64,000 nucleotides of DNA from Candidatus Obscuribacterales bacterium (GCA_031292355.1 JARLHI010000076.1:1-64000), one strand, 5' to 3'; counted from the stretch's first letter, positions 8,618-16,605 are shown. Notes: a model not told the origin generated them from the sequence alone. Program-made: numbers and translations.

Positions 8618-10108
8618 CTAGTCTTCAACTTTTTGAAGCACGGTGACGCTCTCAATATGATGCGTGTGCGGAAATAAATCGACAGGCTGCACTCTCACGA
8701 CTGTGTAAGCAGCACCGGACTCACCACTTTCAAAGATTTTCAAGTCTCTTGCTAAAGTCGCCGGATTACAACTGACATACACAATTTTCGCCGGAGCAAG
8801 CTCAATCAAAGCCGCTCTTGCTTCGTCAGTCAATCCCTTGCGTGGCGGGTCGACAACGACTACATCCGGTCTTATCCCTTCTTTCAAACAATCACGCAAT
8901 GCATCTTCAACTGATGCCTGTTTGAATTCCACATTTTCAATATTATTCAATTCAGCGTTTTTGATACCGTCCACGACAGCAGCTGGATGTTCTTCGATGG
9001 CAATGACTTTTTTTGCAATGGGAGCAAGCCACAAAGCTATAGCACCAACTCCGGCATACGCGTCAATAATGAGATCAACCGGTTCGTCACTTGTGCTGCC
9101 TGATTTGACGCCGTCATAAACCTGTTCAAACAGGGCAACAGCTTGAGCAGTATTAACCTGGAAAAAACTTGTCGCCGAAAGTTGATACTTAATACCTTCA
9201 CGCAGACGTTCTGGCAAATCTTCTCTTTTCGTTGCGAGTACTTCCTCGAGTCTATCGACTCCGCGCAGTGTGACTGTGTTTTCGCTCATGATGCGATTGC
9301 CGACAGCACTGTTCAAGTTGATACCAACGCCTATTACTTCAGGCAATTCAGACATCATTTCATCAGCGATTAAGAGCATCTTCTCTTTGAGCGTTTTGCC
9401 AAAAGACGTGGTCAGATCGTCGCCTTTGACATTGCAAACAAAGGTGACCAGTACTTGATCGTGAGCAAGGCTGTGACGAGCAGCAATATGACGCAAAACG
9501 CCTGTATGAGAAACTTCGTCATAAGCTGGTATGCGTCTGAATTCGCACAATTCCTTGGCGACATCGAGCACGTCATCTAAAAGTTCCGGTTGCACCGGGC
9601 AAAACTTGATATTGACCAGCTCATGTGAATCTTGCTTGTAATAGCCAGCAAGAATTCGATCTGAGTTTTTGGGTTGTTTGACCGGAAACTGTACTTTATT
9701 GCGATAGTGCAAATCACTGCTTGCGGCAATTGCAGGCAAAATCTTTTCTGTCGAAAGGCCCCCAATGTGCTTAAAAGCTTGCTCTACAAAATTATGCTTG
9801 GCTATAAGTTGTTGCTCATATGAAATATGCTGCAACTGGCAGCCGCCACAAACTTTAAACAAGGGGCAAGGCGGCTCGACTCGCAAAGGGGAGGGAGTAA
9901 TGATGCGCAAAACATGAGCGCGAGCAAAACTTTTGCGCACGTCAAAAATCTCTACTTCGACACGATCGCCGGGAGCGACGCGATTGATGAAAATTGGGAT
10001 TGGGAAATCTTTGCTGACACCTTCGCCGCCAAGAGCCAGCGATTCGATGTTGACTTCTTTGATTTCGCCTTTGCGTAACGGGGCTATGCCGCCTTTAACG
10101 TAATTCAC
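8618..10108 (-). CDS. rlmD: 23S rRNA (uracil-5-)-methyltransferase RlmD/RumA family
   Basis: This 496-residue TrmA/RumA-family enzyme uses S-adenosylmethionine to methylate C5 of a uridine, in RlmD U1939 of 23S rRNA. An N-terminal TRAM RNA-binding domain covers about residues 10-70. A [4Fe-4S] ligand set is visible as Cys81, Cys87, Cys90 (CPLFKVCGGC) and Cys170. The Rossmann motif DAYAGVGAIALW binds SAM, DPPRKGL is the family motif, and the catalytic nucleophile is Cys447 in VYVSCNPATLARDL. Length and domain order are normal. In lineages with one such enzyme it may be of the RlmCD or RlmC type, so the exact target uridine is uncertain. A near-perfect palindrome lies 20 bp upstream. Confidence 0.9.
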   Translation of the reverse strand: MNYVKGGIAPLRKGEIKEVNIESLALGGEGVSKDFPIPIFINRVAPGDRVEVEIFDVRKSFARAHVLRIITPSPLRVEPPCPLFKVCGGCQLQHISYEQQLIAKHNFVEQAFKHIGGLSTEKILPAIAASSDLHYRNKVQFPVKQPKNSDRILAGYYKQDSHELVNIKFCPVQPELLDDVLDVAKELCEFRRIPAYDEVSHTGVLRHIAARHSLAHDQVLVTFVCNVKGDDLTTSFGKTLKEKMLLIADEMMSELPEVIGVGINLNSAVGNRIMSENTVTLRGVDRLEEVLATKREDLPERLREGIKYQLSATSFFQVNTAQAVALFEQVYDGVKSGSTSDEPVDLIIDAYAGVGAIALWLAPIAKKVIAIEEHPAAVVDGIKNAELNNIENVEFKQASVEDALRDCLKEGIRPDVVVVDPPRKGLTDEARAALIELAPAKIVYVSCNPATLARDLKIFESGESGAAYTVVRVQPVDLFPHTHHIESVTVLQKVED

Positions 10109-10127
10109 AATGCTCCCCGCTTGGTTT

Positions 10128-10149
10128 TAGATAAATCTGGATTTATCTA
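10128..10149. promoter_or_regulatory. 22-bp palindrome between rlmD and sbcD
   Basis: TAGATAAATC and GATTTATCTA are perfect inverted arms around a central TG. The site sits 20 bp upstream of the rlmD start and 70 bp upstream of sbcD in a 111-bp divergent promoter region, as expected for an operator of a dimeric repressor. It could instead form a hairpin in the rlmD leader. Confidence 0.45.
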
Positions 10150-10219
10150 TTAGTACAGACTAATTATATTGGGCAATTATTAGCCTTTATCCTGAGCTAT
10201 CCCTTAGAATCTAAAGAAT

Positions 10220-11458
10220 ATGGCTGTCACTCTTATACACGTCTCCGACATACACTTTGGCTCAGGCGAAGTGCACGGAAAAATCAATCCAGCAACCGGT
10301 CTCAACATCCGGTTCGAAGACTTTGTCGCCGCCTTAACTAAGGTAGTCGATTATGCCATTGCGAACAAGGCGGATGTCTTCCTCTTTTCCGGTGACGCCT
10401 ACCGCAATGCCTCACCAGAGCCCATTTATCAGAAGTTTTTCGCTCGTGAACTTAAGCGACTTTCTGATGCGGCGATTCAAACCATCCTGGTGGTCGGCAA
10501 TCACGACCAAATCATGCGTTCAAACTCCAGTCATGCCATGTCTGTATTTCAAAGCCTGGCGGTTCCTGGAGTGATGACCATCGATAAACCGATGAAGCTA
10601 AAACTCGACACTGCAAATGGTGCAATTCAAATCATTGGTCTGCCGCATGTAACCAGGCATCAATTAATGACCATCGAAAAATATGCCAACCTTCCTGCTG
10701 CCGCCATCGACCGTATTTTAATCGAACACATTTCAGATCTACTCAAAGGCTATTACGCCGATCTAGACCCGTCCACTCCGACTGTGGTTACGGCTCACAT
10801 GGGAGTAGATAGCGCGCTTTCTGGAATCGAGCAAGAACTTTTAATTGGTTACACACTCACGTTTCCAGCCGAGATGTTTGTGGATCCACTGGTAGATTAT
10901 GTTGCTCTCGGTCATATTCATAAACATCAAATCATCAAGGCAAGCGAACCGGCCATCGTCTATGCAGGAAGTCTCGAGCGAGTGGATTTCGGCGAAGAAA
11001 AAGAAGATAAGGGCTTCTTGCACGTTGAAGTGGAAAGAGGACACTGTCGCTATGAATTTCATTCTATTCAACCGCGACCATTTGTCACAGTCACAGTGAA
11101 TTTAGCTGACTGCGAAGAGCCGATGCTTAAATTAGTGACTGCCATCAATAAAGCGATGATTCCTGGCTGTGTTATGCGCGTTCGCTATACATTGATAGAA
11201 CCACAACTGGCACTAATTGACGAAGAGAAATTGCGAGCCGCGGCTAGTCAGGCTTTAACAGTTCGCCTGCATCCAGAAGTGACACAAACAGTCAGTCGCG
11301 CCAGATTGCCTGGATTGACGGAGTCTTCAGTAACGTCACCAATGACGGCACTCGAAACTTATCTCAATGAAGTAGCACCAGATCGCAAGGATGCTCTCGT
11401 TGAGCGCGCTCGCGGTCTGATGGCTGAACTCTCGTCAGAACTTCTCAACAAAGAATAA
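10220..11458 (+). CDS. sbcD: SbcD/Mre11-type DNA repair nuclease subunit
   Basis: This 412-residue calcineurin-like phosphoesterase has the full set of metal ligands: HVSDIHFG (Asp10, His12), FSGDAYR (Asp59), VVGNHDQ (Asn94, His95), TAHMG (His193) and GHIHKH (His232, His234). SbcD/Mre11 proteins act with the SbcC/Rad50 ATPase to open hairpins and process DNA ends. A capping-domain-like region follows at about 280-400. No sbcC is present in the window; the next gene, 12 bp downstream, encodes a lipoprotein. It could therefore partner with a distant sbcC or be a YhaO-type paralogue. The ATG is preceded by a weak purine stretch (aaagaat). Confidence 0.85.
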   Translation: MAVTLIHVSDIHFGSGEVHGKINPATGLNIRFEDFVAALTKVVDYAIANKADVFLFSGDAYRNASPEPIYQKFFARELKRLSDAAIQTILVVGNHDQIMRSNSSHAMSVFQSLAVPGVMTIDKPMKLKLDTANGAIQIIGLPHVTRHQLMTIEKYANLPAAAIDRILIEHISDLLKGYYADLDPSTPTVVTAHMGVDSALSGIEQELLIGYTLTFPAEMFVDPLVDYVALGHIHKHQIIKASEPAIVYAGSLERVDFGEEKEDKGFLHVEVERGHCRYEFHSIQPRPFVTVTVNLADCEEPMLKLVTAINKAMIPGCVMRVRYTLIEPQLALIDEEKLRAAASQALTVRLHPEVTQTVSRARLPGLTESSVTSPMTALETYLNEVAPDRKDALVERARGLMAELSSELLNKE

Positions 11459-11470
11459 AAAAGAATAGAC

Positions 11471-12094
11471 ATGAAGAAAAATCCGATCTTAAATTTGACT
11501 GCCGTTGTTTTCTTACCACTGATACTTTCTGCCTGCGGCAAAGTTCACGGCGAGCGAGAAACACTACCGGTAGGAGCCTTGCCTGCTAGCCAAGTCAAAG
11601 CTGGTTTGCCAGAAAGAGTATTTCGCGACGCTATTCTTTCATACACACAAGACAAAACGCCTGCTGCCTCTGCCAACGGCAAAACTCAATATCTGAGTCG
11701 GGGCACCGACAATCGCGGCGCCCGCTTTGTCATCCAATGCGTCGACGACCGCTGCATCATGGTGCAAGCTTATTATTTAGACAGTCCTATTCCCAAAGAG
11801 CAGGCGCTGTCTGTTCTGAAAGAGATCATGCCGGATTACACGGAGCCGCTTTCGAAAGTCGATGAGGGCGTGTTTCAGACCGGCGCTCATGCTGTCAAAG
11901 CAGAAATCTACGAATACGGGGAACAGCAGGCCGGCTGTCTGATTTATGCGGAAGGCAGCACAAATTCAGTAGCGATGGTCAACGCTTCCACGCTGAAGCC
12001 AAAGGAATTAGCAGCCTGGTTTTCAATCAAGCTGAAAGATACAAGTACCAAAAATCTAGCTGCCAAAGCTCCAATTAAGTCGACGGCGCATTAA
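11471..12094 (+). CDS. Predicted lipoprotein, unknown function
   Basis: The 207-residue product has a lipoprotein signal peptide with lipobox L-S-A-C, placing the modified Cys at residue 22. After a short linker, the mature part (about 50-190) is mixed alpha/beta with two paired Cys (CVDDRC) and one more Cys in AGCLIYAE. I do not recognise the family. It starts 12 bp after sbcD and is probably transcribed with it, although a functional link is not evident. A short G+C stem (GCCC/GGGC) about 20 bp after the stop is too weak to call a terminator. Confidence 0.75.
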   Translation: MKKNPILNLTAVVFLPLILSACGKVHGERETLPVGALPASQVKAGLPERVFRDAILSYTQDKTPAASANGKTQYLSRGTDNRGARFVIQCVDDRCIMVQAYYLDSPIPKEQALSVLKEIMPDYTEPLSKVDEGVFQTGAHAVKAEIYEYGEQQAGCLIYAEGSTNSVAMVNASTLKPKELAAWFSIKLKDTSTKNLAAKAPIKSTAH

Positions 12095-12148
12095 GTGAAA
12101 ATTTCGCAGTCAGAAAGCCCCTATCGGGCGACATTCATGAAATTGCTA

Positions 12149-12177
12149 TTGCGCCGTACGGATTCTGACCGTACACT
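12149..12177 (+). promoter_or_regulatory. Promoter with embedded inverted-repeat operator for the RHH/GNAT module
   Basis: A candidate promoter, TTGCGC (12149-12154), 17-bp spacer, TACACT (12172-12177), contains the inverted repeat GTACGG (12156-12161), 7-base loop, CCGTAC (12169-12174). The right arm overlaps the -10 box. RHH antitoxins bind such repeats, alone or with the toxin, to repress their own operon. The hexamers are only moderate matches to consensus; the repeat and its position are the stronger evidence. Confidence 0.5.
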
Positions 12178-12203
12178 AGAAATAGATGTTAAAGAGGCTC
12201 GCT

Positions 12204-12485
12204 ATGTCTGCGGAACTAAAAAAAGAACGACTTGATCTTCGTATCCCGCCTGCGGTGAAAATACAAATTGAAAAAGCAGCGGAATTGCAAGGTCGAAGTG
12301 TGTCTGATTTTGTTGTCGCTGCTGCACTGGCACAAGCGACGCACATCATTCAGCAACAGATGGTGCTAAAGCTTTGTCTGGCGGATAGCATGGCTCTTGC
12401 CGAAGCCTTCGTAACTGAGCCAGAACCGAATCCAAAAGCCATAGAGGCCGCTGAGCGATATCGTGCAAAGTTGGGGCCGCTATAG
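12204..12485 (+). CDS. DUF1778-type ribbon-helix-helix antitoxin (TacA/AtaR-like)
   Basis: The N-terminal 50 residues form a ribbon-helix-helix DNA-binding fold: RLDLRIPPAVKIQIEKAA followed by GRSVSDFVVAAAL, the DUF1778 hallmark. The C-terminal half (AEAFVTEPEPNPKAIEAAER) is the usual toxin-neutralising segment. I chose the ATG at 12204 because AAAGAGG lies 6 bases upstream and the protein then begins at the conserved region. An in-frame ATG at 12186 has no ribosome-binding site and would lie at the predicted transcript start. It ends 2 bp before the GNAT toxin gene, so the pair is an operon, probably autorepressed through the operator at 12149-12177. Confidence 0.85.
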   Translation: MSAELKKERLDLRIPPAVKIQIEKAAELQGRSVSDFVVAAALAQATHIIQQQMVLKLCLADSMALAEAFVTEPEPNPKAIEAAERYRAKLGPL

Positions 12486-12487
12486 GC

Positions 12488-13105
12488 ATGGATTTTGAGA
12501 TCCACCCCTGGACGCCGGAACACAATTGCACAGAATTCAATTCAAGCCTTAAAAGCGTTGAAAAATACATACAGGAACAGGCAGCTCGGGCAATGTCGAG
12601 CAAAATGTCAACAATATTTGTGTTGACAGAAAAGGGAGACCAATTGGTGCGGGGTTATTACACCCTTTCATCGATGAGTCTGAATTTTGAAGAATTACCG
12701 ACGGCCTTGCAAAAAAAGTTGCCTCGCTACCCTCAAGTCGGAGCAACTTTGCTTGGTCGTCTGGGCGTCGATGAGCGTTACCGTGATCAATTGAGTAAAA
12801 AAGGCGACAATCCCAGGCTGGGCGAACTTTTGCTTGTTGACGCTCAAAAGAATTGTCTAAGAGGGTCAGCAACTGTTGCTTCGGCGATTATGCTTATCGA
12901 TGTCGAAGAGCCCAATTCGGAAGAACTGGCTTCCGGTGCACGCGATCCGATGAGGTTTTACACTCAGTACGGATTTATTCCTTTGCCTAGAACTCCGAGA
13001 ACACTCTTTAAGCGTCTAAGCACCATAGAAAAGGAGCTCACCGCGCTCCACAAAAGAAATACAGTGAGTGTTGAAGTGAAAGACCAGATGCCACCGTTAG
13101 CTTGA
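12488..13105 (+). CDS. GNAT-family toxin of a TacT/AtaT-like toxin-antitoxin pair
   Basis: Family members acetylate the amino group of aminoacyl-tRNA and stop translation. This 205-residue protein keeps the family blocks RGYYTLSSMSLNFEELP, KLPRYPQVGATLLGRLGVDE, LGELLLVDA and FYTQYGF, including the probable catalytic Tyr of FY. Two things are odd. The acetyl-CoA pyrophosphate loop, normally RxxQGxGxG directly before LL, reads YRDQLSKKGDNPRLGELLL, an insertion that breaks the Q/R-x2-G-x-G/A pattern. A second insertion (EEPNSEELASGARDP) lies between the last core strand and the FY helix. The N-terminal Cys-Gly usual in the family is absent. The protein may be inactive or have an altered substrate. 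Position, size and the adjacent DUF1778 antitoxin support the module. Confidence 0.85.
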   Translation: MDFEIHPWTPEHNCTEFNSSLKSVEKYIQEQAARAMSSKMSTIFVLTEKGDQLVRGYYTLSSMSLNFEELPTALQKKLPRYPQVGATLLGRLGVDERYRDQLSKKGDNPRLGELLLVDAQKNCLRGSATVASAIMLIDVEEPNSEELASGARDPMRFYTQYGFIPLPRTPRTLFKRLSTIEKELTALHKRNTVSVEVKDQMPPLA

Positions 13106-13127
13106 GATTTCCGAACATAGGTTAGCA

Positions 13128-13493
13128 ATGTCGAAAAGTTCTTCTCAACGGATTTTCAAACTTATCGTCCATGTGCCTTTAGAGCATGCGGCATCTGTGC
13201 GCCAGGCAATTGGCGAAGCCGGGGGCGGCTTAATCGGCAATTATTCCTTCTGCTCATTTAGTACTCGAGGCATAGGACGTTTCAAAGACAATGCTCAATC
13301 GAATCCTGCATATGGAAAAGCTGGAGACTATGAAGAAATTGAAGAAGAAGAAGAAGAAGAAGAAAGCATAGAGGTCTCTCCAATTTCAGAAGGCATTTTA
13401 CTTGCTGTAATTAGGGCGATGAAAGCTGCGCATCCGTATGAAGAGACGGCGTACCAGGTAATAGAGCTAGTAGATGCCGAAAAACTGTTTTGA
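13128..13493 (+). CDS. NIF3/YqfO insert-domain (CutA-like fold) protein
   Basis: This 121-residue protein matches the stand-alone form of the domain inserted in YqfO-type NIF3 proteins: FKLIVHVPLEHAASVRQAI, GNYSFCSFSTRGIGRF, NPAYGKAG and the signature HPYEETAYQV near the C terminus. The fold is CutA1/PII-like and probably trimeric. The biochemical role of stand-alone members is not established. An unusual run of eight Glu encoded by (GAA)8 is inserted in a loop after the AGDYEEIE segment. It begins 22 bp after the toxin gene and could be read through with it, but it belongs to an unrelated family. It is convergent with the LRV-repeat gene. Confidence 0.8.
   Translation: MSKSSSQRIFKLIVHVPLEHAASVRQAIGEAGGGLIGNYSFCSFSTRGIGRFKDNAQSNPAYGKAGDYEEIEEEEEEEESIEVSPISEGILLAVIRAMKAAHPYEETAYQVIELVDAEKLF
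13341..13364 (+). repeat. (GAA)8 microsatellite within the NIF3-domain gene
   Basis: Eight perfect GAA units encode eight Glu in a predicted surface loop. Slippage in steps of three would change loop length without shifting the frame. Confidence 0.8.
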
Positions 13494-13589
13494 GAGCAGA
13501 GTGTCCTTCAAATTGAAGAACTGGCCGAACGAATCAGCCAGTTCTTCGAGTCTGGATTTGAGATTAGAGGTGAACAACTGTCAACGGTC

Positions 13590-14048
13590 CTATGCACATC
13601 TCAAGCCGGGTCGCTCCGCATCTTTTGTCGCCCATCGCCAAATTCTGAGACAATCAATGTTGATTGGTGCAGACGGCGAAATGACCAAAGCCTTTGTCTG
13701 CTCAGCTCTGCAGCTTACGTATGGATTTGTGTCATGGCACAGCATGTTTAGCAATTCCAAAGGTGTCTGTAGGTCTTCTGCTAGTCCCAGCCTTACGTTC
13801 AAATCGTGGTCGAAAGCAAGATTACGCCTTACATTTGGTGGCGTAGATGAATTCGTACCCACGGCAATACGGACGTCAACATTCTTGTCTGCTGCAAGAA
13901 GCTCCAAAACTTCAATCGGTGTGCCTGGATTCTCAGCGACACGCAGGCGAATTCGATCGACTTTGTCTCTGGCTAAGTCTTCCAGCATCTCTGGTGAGCA
14001 GTTTGGATCACCCGCTTGTACGTATTTTAAAATATCAGAATAATTCAT
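13590..14048 (-). CDS. LRV (leucine-rich variant) repeat protein
   Basis: The 152-residue product carries three to four alpha-helical repeats of about 24 residues: DRIRLRVAENPGTPIEVLELLAADK, then VRIAVGTNSSTPPNVRRNLAFD and VRLGLAEDLQTPLELLNMLCHD (shown here in part). The pattern VRxxxAxNxxTPxxxLxxLxxD is that of the Pfam LRV family, a HEAT-like protein-binding solenoid. The Fe-S cluster domain found before LRV repeats in some nitrogen fixers is missing. After about residue 110 the repeat decays, and the last 35 residues are not recognisable. It is probably a cytoplasmic protein-interaction module, partner unknown. The opposite strand also carries an open frame over most of the gene, but only this strand shows family motifs. 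Confidence 0.75.
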   Translation of the reverse strand: MNYSDILKYVQAGDPNCSPEMLEDLARDKVDRIRLRVAENPGTPIEVLELLAADKNVDVRIAVGTNSSTPPNVRRNLAFDHDLNVRLGLAEDLQTPLELLNMLCHDTNPYVSCRAEQTKALVISPSAPINIDCLRIWRWATKDAERPGLRCA

Positions 14049-14514
14049 ATGAGTTTTGCCTCCGTCAGTCTATTTAGCTAAAGTCGGCTTTAATGCCGAA
14101 TGAAGGGAAATAGCGTCCAGAGATATCGGTATCATAAACCGACGATCTCTTACGGCATTTTGGTGCTCTGTATAAAAATGGCGACCTCGACACCGAGGTC
14201 GCCATTTTGTTTATTCCAGCTTGGCGAGCCGGTTCAGTTGATTTGGAGCTATTCGATTTTCAAACGTTTTAACTACAAACCCCTCCTGTGGATAAGAATT
14301 TGAGCTATCTAACGAAAGGAAAAAGAACTTTCCAAAAAAGAAATTACCAAAAAAACTTCACCCTGACAAGAAGTATTAATCAATTTTTTATAAATTGCGA
14401 ATACGACAGCCAGACTTAGTTTTAAGGCACCACAATCGAAGCTGTGTCATTGCCCAAGAGTGAAGATATAAACAGCAAAAATTGAATGCCAGAAATTGCC
14501 TCAACTCTACCAAA
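14049..14514. other. 466-bp intergenic region with one strong hairpin
   Basis: A+T-rich spacer between the LRV gene and the epimerase gene; both neighbours are on the minus strand. Apart from the hairpin at 14175-14208 and a weak CAATTT/AAATTG pair near 14381-14397, I see nothing. The part from 14300 to 14400 is very A-rich. No coding signal was found. Confidence 0.6.
14175..14208. terminator. Strong rho-independent, probably bidirectional terminator
   Basis: A perfect 15-bp inverted repeat, AAAATGGCGACCTCG and its complement, closes a 4-base loop (ACAC). The stem is G+C-rich with A-tract and T-tract ends, as in intrinsic terminators that work in both directions. On the minus strand it would end the long operon running down from 20463. 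Confidence 0.8.
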
Positions 14515-15618
14515 CTAAGATGACGGCGCATTAAGAGCAACATTTCTCTTGCGCAAATACCAGTCCACCAGTTGACTGAGTTCCTGACTAAAATCCTTTT
14601 GCGTAGTGAATCCCAGTTCGTCACGGATTTTTTCGCACGATACGTAACAATGTCTTACGTCGCCAGGCACAAACTGCTGGTCGACTTGCGCTTCCACGAA
14701 GGGCTGATTCAGACGCTCTGACACAAGAATTCCCAGCCGTTTGCTTATGTCTAAAAGACTGCTCTGCTTACCAGAGCCTACGTTATAGAAAGCCGAACCT
14801 GAACGGGCTTTAGTTAGTGCAAGCAAATTAGCTTGAATTACATCATCGAGAAAAATGAAGTCACGCATCTGCAAGCCATCTTCATGCAAAACTGGTGCTT
14901 GCGAGCCACTGAGCAAATCGAGGAAATGTGTAATTGGACTGTGCCAGGATTGTCCGGCACCAATTATGGTGCAATAGCGCAAGCTGACGAAGCTTATATC
15001 GAGTAAATTGCAGGCGCCAGCCAACAAATCCTCTTGAGTCTTTTTTGTGACAGCATAAACAGATTCGCCCAGGCGTTCAGCTTCTTCGGTTGCTGGAATG
15101 GGCTCGATTACGGCCCCACATTTGGGGCACGGGGGGTTCCAATCAATACCTGTCGACGTTGTCGCAACGGGCTTTCTATAACGCAAACGTGGACGAACTG
15201 GACCACACGTCTCACACTGATAAACACCCTCACCGTAAACACTAATAGAAGAACCGAGCACAACCAGGCGTGGACGTTTCTTTGCTCGCTTTAAAGCATC
15301 AACTAGGGTCGCTGCCGAACCCACGTTCGTCTGCACAAATTCTTGAGTGTTTTCCACGGCGGCGAAAACGCCTTGATTAGCTGCCTTATGAAAAATCACA
15401 TCGGCGGATCCGACCAGATCGATTACAACTTCAGCATCGCACATATCACCCTGGACAATTTCGACTGATTGCAATTCTTCTTTGGTAAGCAAATCAGGCA
15501 CAGAGAATCTACGAGTGCGAGCAAGAGTGGTGACATGATGCCCCGCACCTACCAAAGCCTTTGTCACATGCGAACCAATCAGACCGGTACCACCGGTGAT
15601 GATAATTCTCTCTGCCAT
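14515..15618 (-). CDS. NAD-dependent sugar-nucleotide epimerase/dehydratase (extended SDR) with zinc-ribbon insert
   Basis: This 367-residue extended SDR has the nucleotide-binding GGTGLIG (9-15) and the catalytic YAVTK (Tyr188, Lys192). Between the VYGEG strand and the active site lies an insert with CETC (135-138) and CPKC (164-167), a zinc-ribbon-like Cys4 set also known from a subfamily of related epimerases. Substrates of this class are nucleotide sugars; which one is used here cannot be told. It is the last gene of the minus-strand operon that starts with the split transketolase, 6 bp after the sulfotransferase gene. It may finish the sugar built by the operon. Confidence 0.85.
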   Translation of the reverse strand: MAERIIITGGTGLIGSHVTKALVGAGHHVTTLARTRRFSVPDLLTKEELQSVEIVQGDMCDAEVVIDLVGSADVIFHKAANQGVFAAVENTQEFVQTNVGSAATLVDALKRAKKRPRLVVLGSSISVYGEGVYQCETCGPVRPRLRYRKPVATTSTGIDWNPPCPKCGAVIEPIPATEEAERLGESVYAVTKKTQEDLLAGACNLLDISFVSLRYCTIIGAGQSWHSPITHFLDLLSGSQAPVLHEDGLQMRDFIFLDDVIQANLLALTKARSGSAFYNVGSGKQSSLLDISKRLGILVSERLNQPFVEAQVDQQFVPGDVRHCYVSCEKIRDELGFTTQKDFSQELSQLVDWYLRKRNVALNAPSS

Positions 15619-15624
15619 GTCAAC

Positions 15625-16605
15625 CTACTTAGAGGATTTGCCAGCCGTAAGAGCCATTTGCGGCTCGGCTGGAACTCCATCATCGAGCAAAGTACGATAA
15701 CCAAAAACATCAAGGTATTGCGCAGTCATCTGACGAATTTGTTCTTTTTCAGAAGCCGACAACTCGTGAGCCGTGGCAATATTAGCTTCAGGAGTAGCTT
15801 TGCGAATCGTGCCCCAGGGATAGACCTCGGTCAATTCCTTACCGTTCCAGGTTGGTGTTTTAAGACTATCAGCGACTTCCAAGCCAAGCTTCGTACAAAT
15901 TTCGCCCAGAGCTTTTTTCGAATCAGCCATGACATCTTCAGCGCGAACAATGTGCATGCGGTCAGGAAATTGCTCTTTGTACAAGAGGGCAAAATACTGA
16001 TTTAGGGTCCAACCAACCATGTAATTTTTCAATGACAGAGGCACTGGACGCTTTTTGGTATCAGCATAGGCAGACCAGGGATTGCGCACGACGTGCAAGA
16101 AATGAGCTTCCGACATGTCGTTTAAAATTTTGTCGGCATCAACTACAAGCACTGGACTGTAGCCAACATACACTTCTTCACGTCCAGATTTTTTGTAGTC
16201 TTTCCAGGCTTCAAAAGATGCTTTGAAAAAGGCTGCGACATTTTTTGCTCGTGAACGACCACTGACTTTAATGTGCGCAAGATACTTTTCGAGACGATCG
16301 TCATCGGAAAATTCCATCGGTTCATGACGAAATTTGCTCACATTCGGCGTGCGGGCCCGCACTTTTCCTTCTTCATCGATAATGGCTTTGTAATCTTCAT
16401 ATGGGGTAGCATCCAGAGCAAATTCGGGCCAGCGGTATTTGACAGGAAATGTGGATGAAAGCTGATCATTGACCAGTCTCGTGCCAAGCTGCGACTCGAA
16501 GGGATAAACGAAAAGCTGAGGATGACCATCTAAAAATCGATGCGTTGTATTGCCACCATTTTCATACATAGCGCCAAGCATCAATAAACGAAATTTGTCG
16601 GTCAT
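15625..16605 (-). CDS. Sulfotransferase-family protein
   Basis: The 326-residue product resembles PAPS-dependent sulfotransferases. The 3'-phosphate-binding motif is visible as FLHVVRNPWSAYAD, and the late VRAEDVMADSKKALGEICTKLGL stretch matches the family's conserved C-terminal helix region. The N-terminal phosphosulfate loop is atypical (GAMYENGGNTTHRFLDGHP, lacking the usual RSGTT), so a very divergent member or another P-loop transferase is possible. In a polysaccharide operon the natural role is O-sulfation of a sugar residue. It lies 63 bp after the TIGR03032-type gene and 6 bp before the epimerase. Confidence 0.75.
   Translation of the reverse strand: MTDKFRLLMLGAMYENGGNTTHRFLDGHPQLFVYPFESQLGTRLVNDQLSSTFPVKYRWPEFALDATPYEDYKAIIDEEGKVRARTPNVSKFRHEPMEFSDDDRLEKYLAHIKVSGRSRAKNVAAFFKASFEAWKDYKKSGREEVYVGYSPVLVVDADKILNDMSEAHFLHVVRNPWSAYADTKKRPVPLSLKNYMVGWTLNQYFALLYKEQFPDRMHIVRAEDVMADSKKALGEICTKLGLEVADSLKTPTWNGKELTEVYPWGTIRKATPEANIATAHELSASEKEQIRQMTAQYLDVFGYRTLLDDGVPAEPQMALTAGKSSK

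Noticed and set aside
13474-14043. Plus-strand frame opposite the LRV gene
   Set aside because: Only the minus strand shows a repeat family; the plus product is Ser-rich without motifs and overlaps the end of the preceding gene.
12070-14530. Shared ACGGCGCATTAAG at the lipoprotein stop (12081) and near 14523
   Set aside because: A single 13-base match in unrelated contexts (one a gene end, the other inside the epimerase gene); not enough for an attachment site.
14388-14624. Short minus-strand frame at the end of the epimerase gene
   Set aside because: Overlaps the epimerase coding region in another frame and has no ribosome-binding site.
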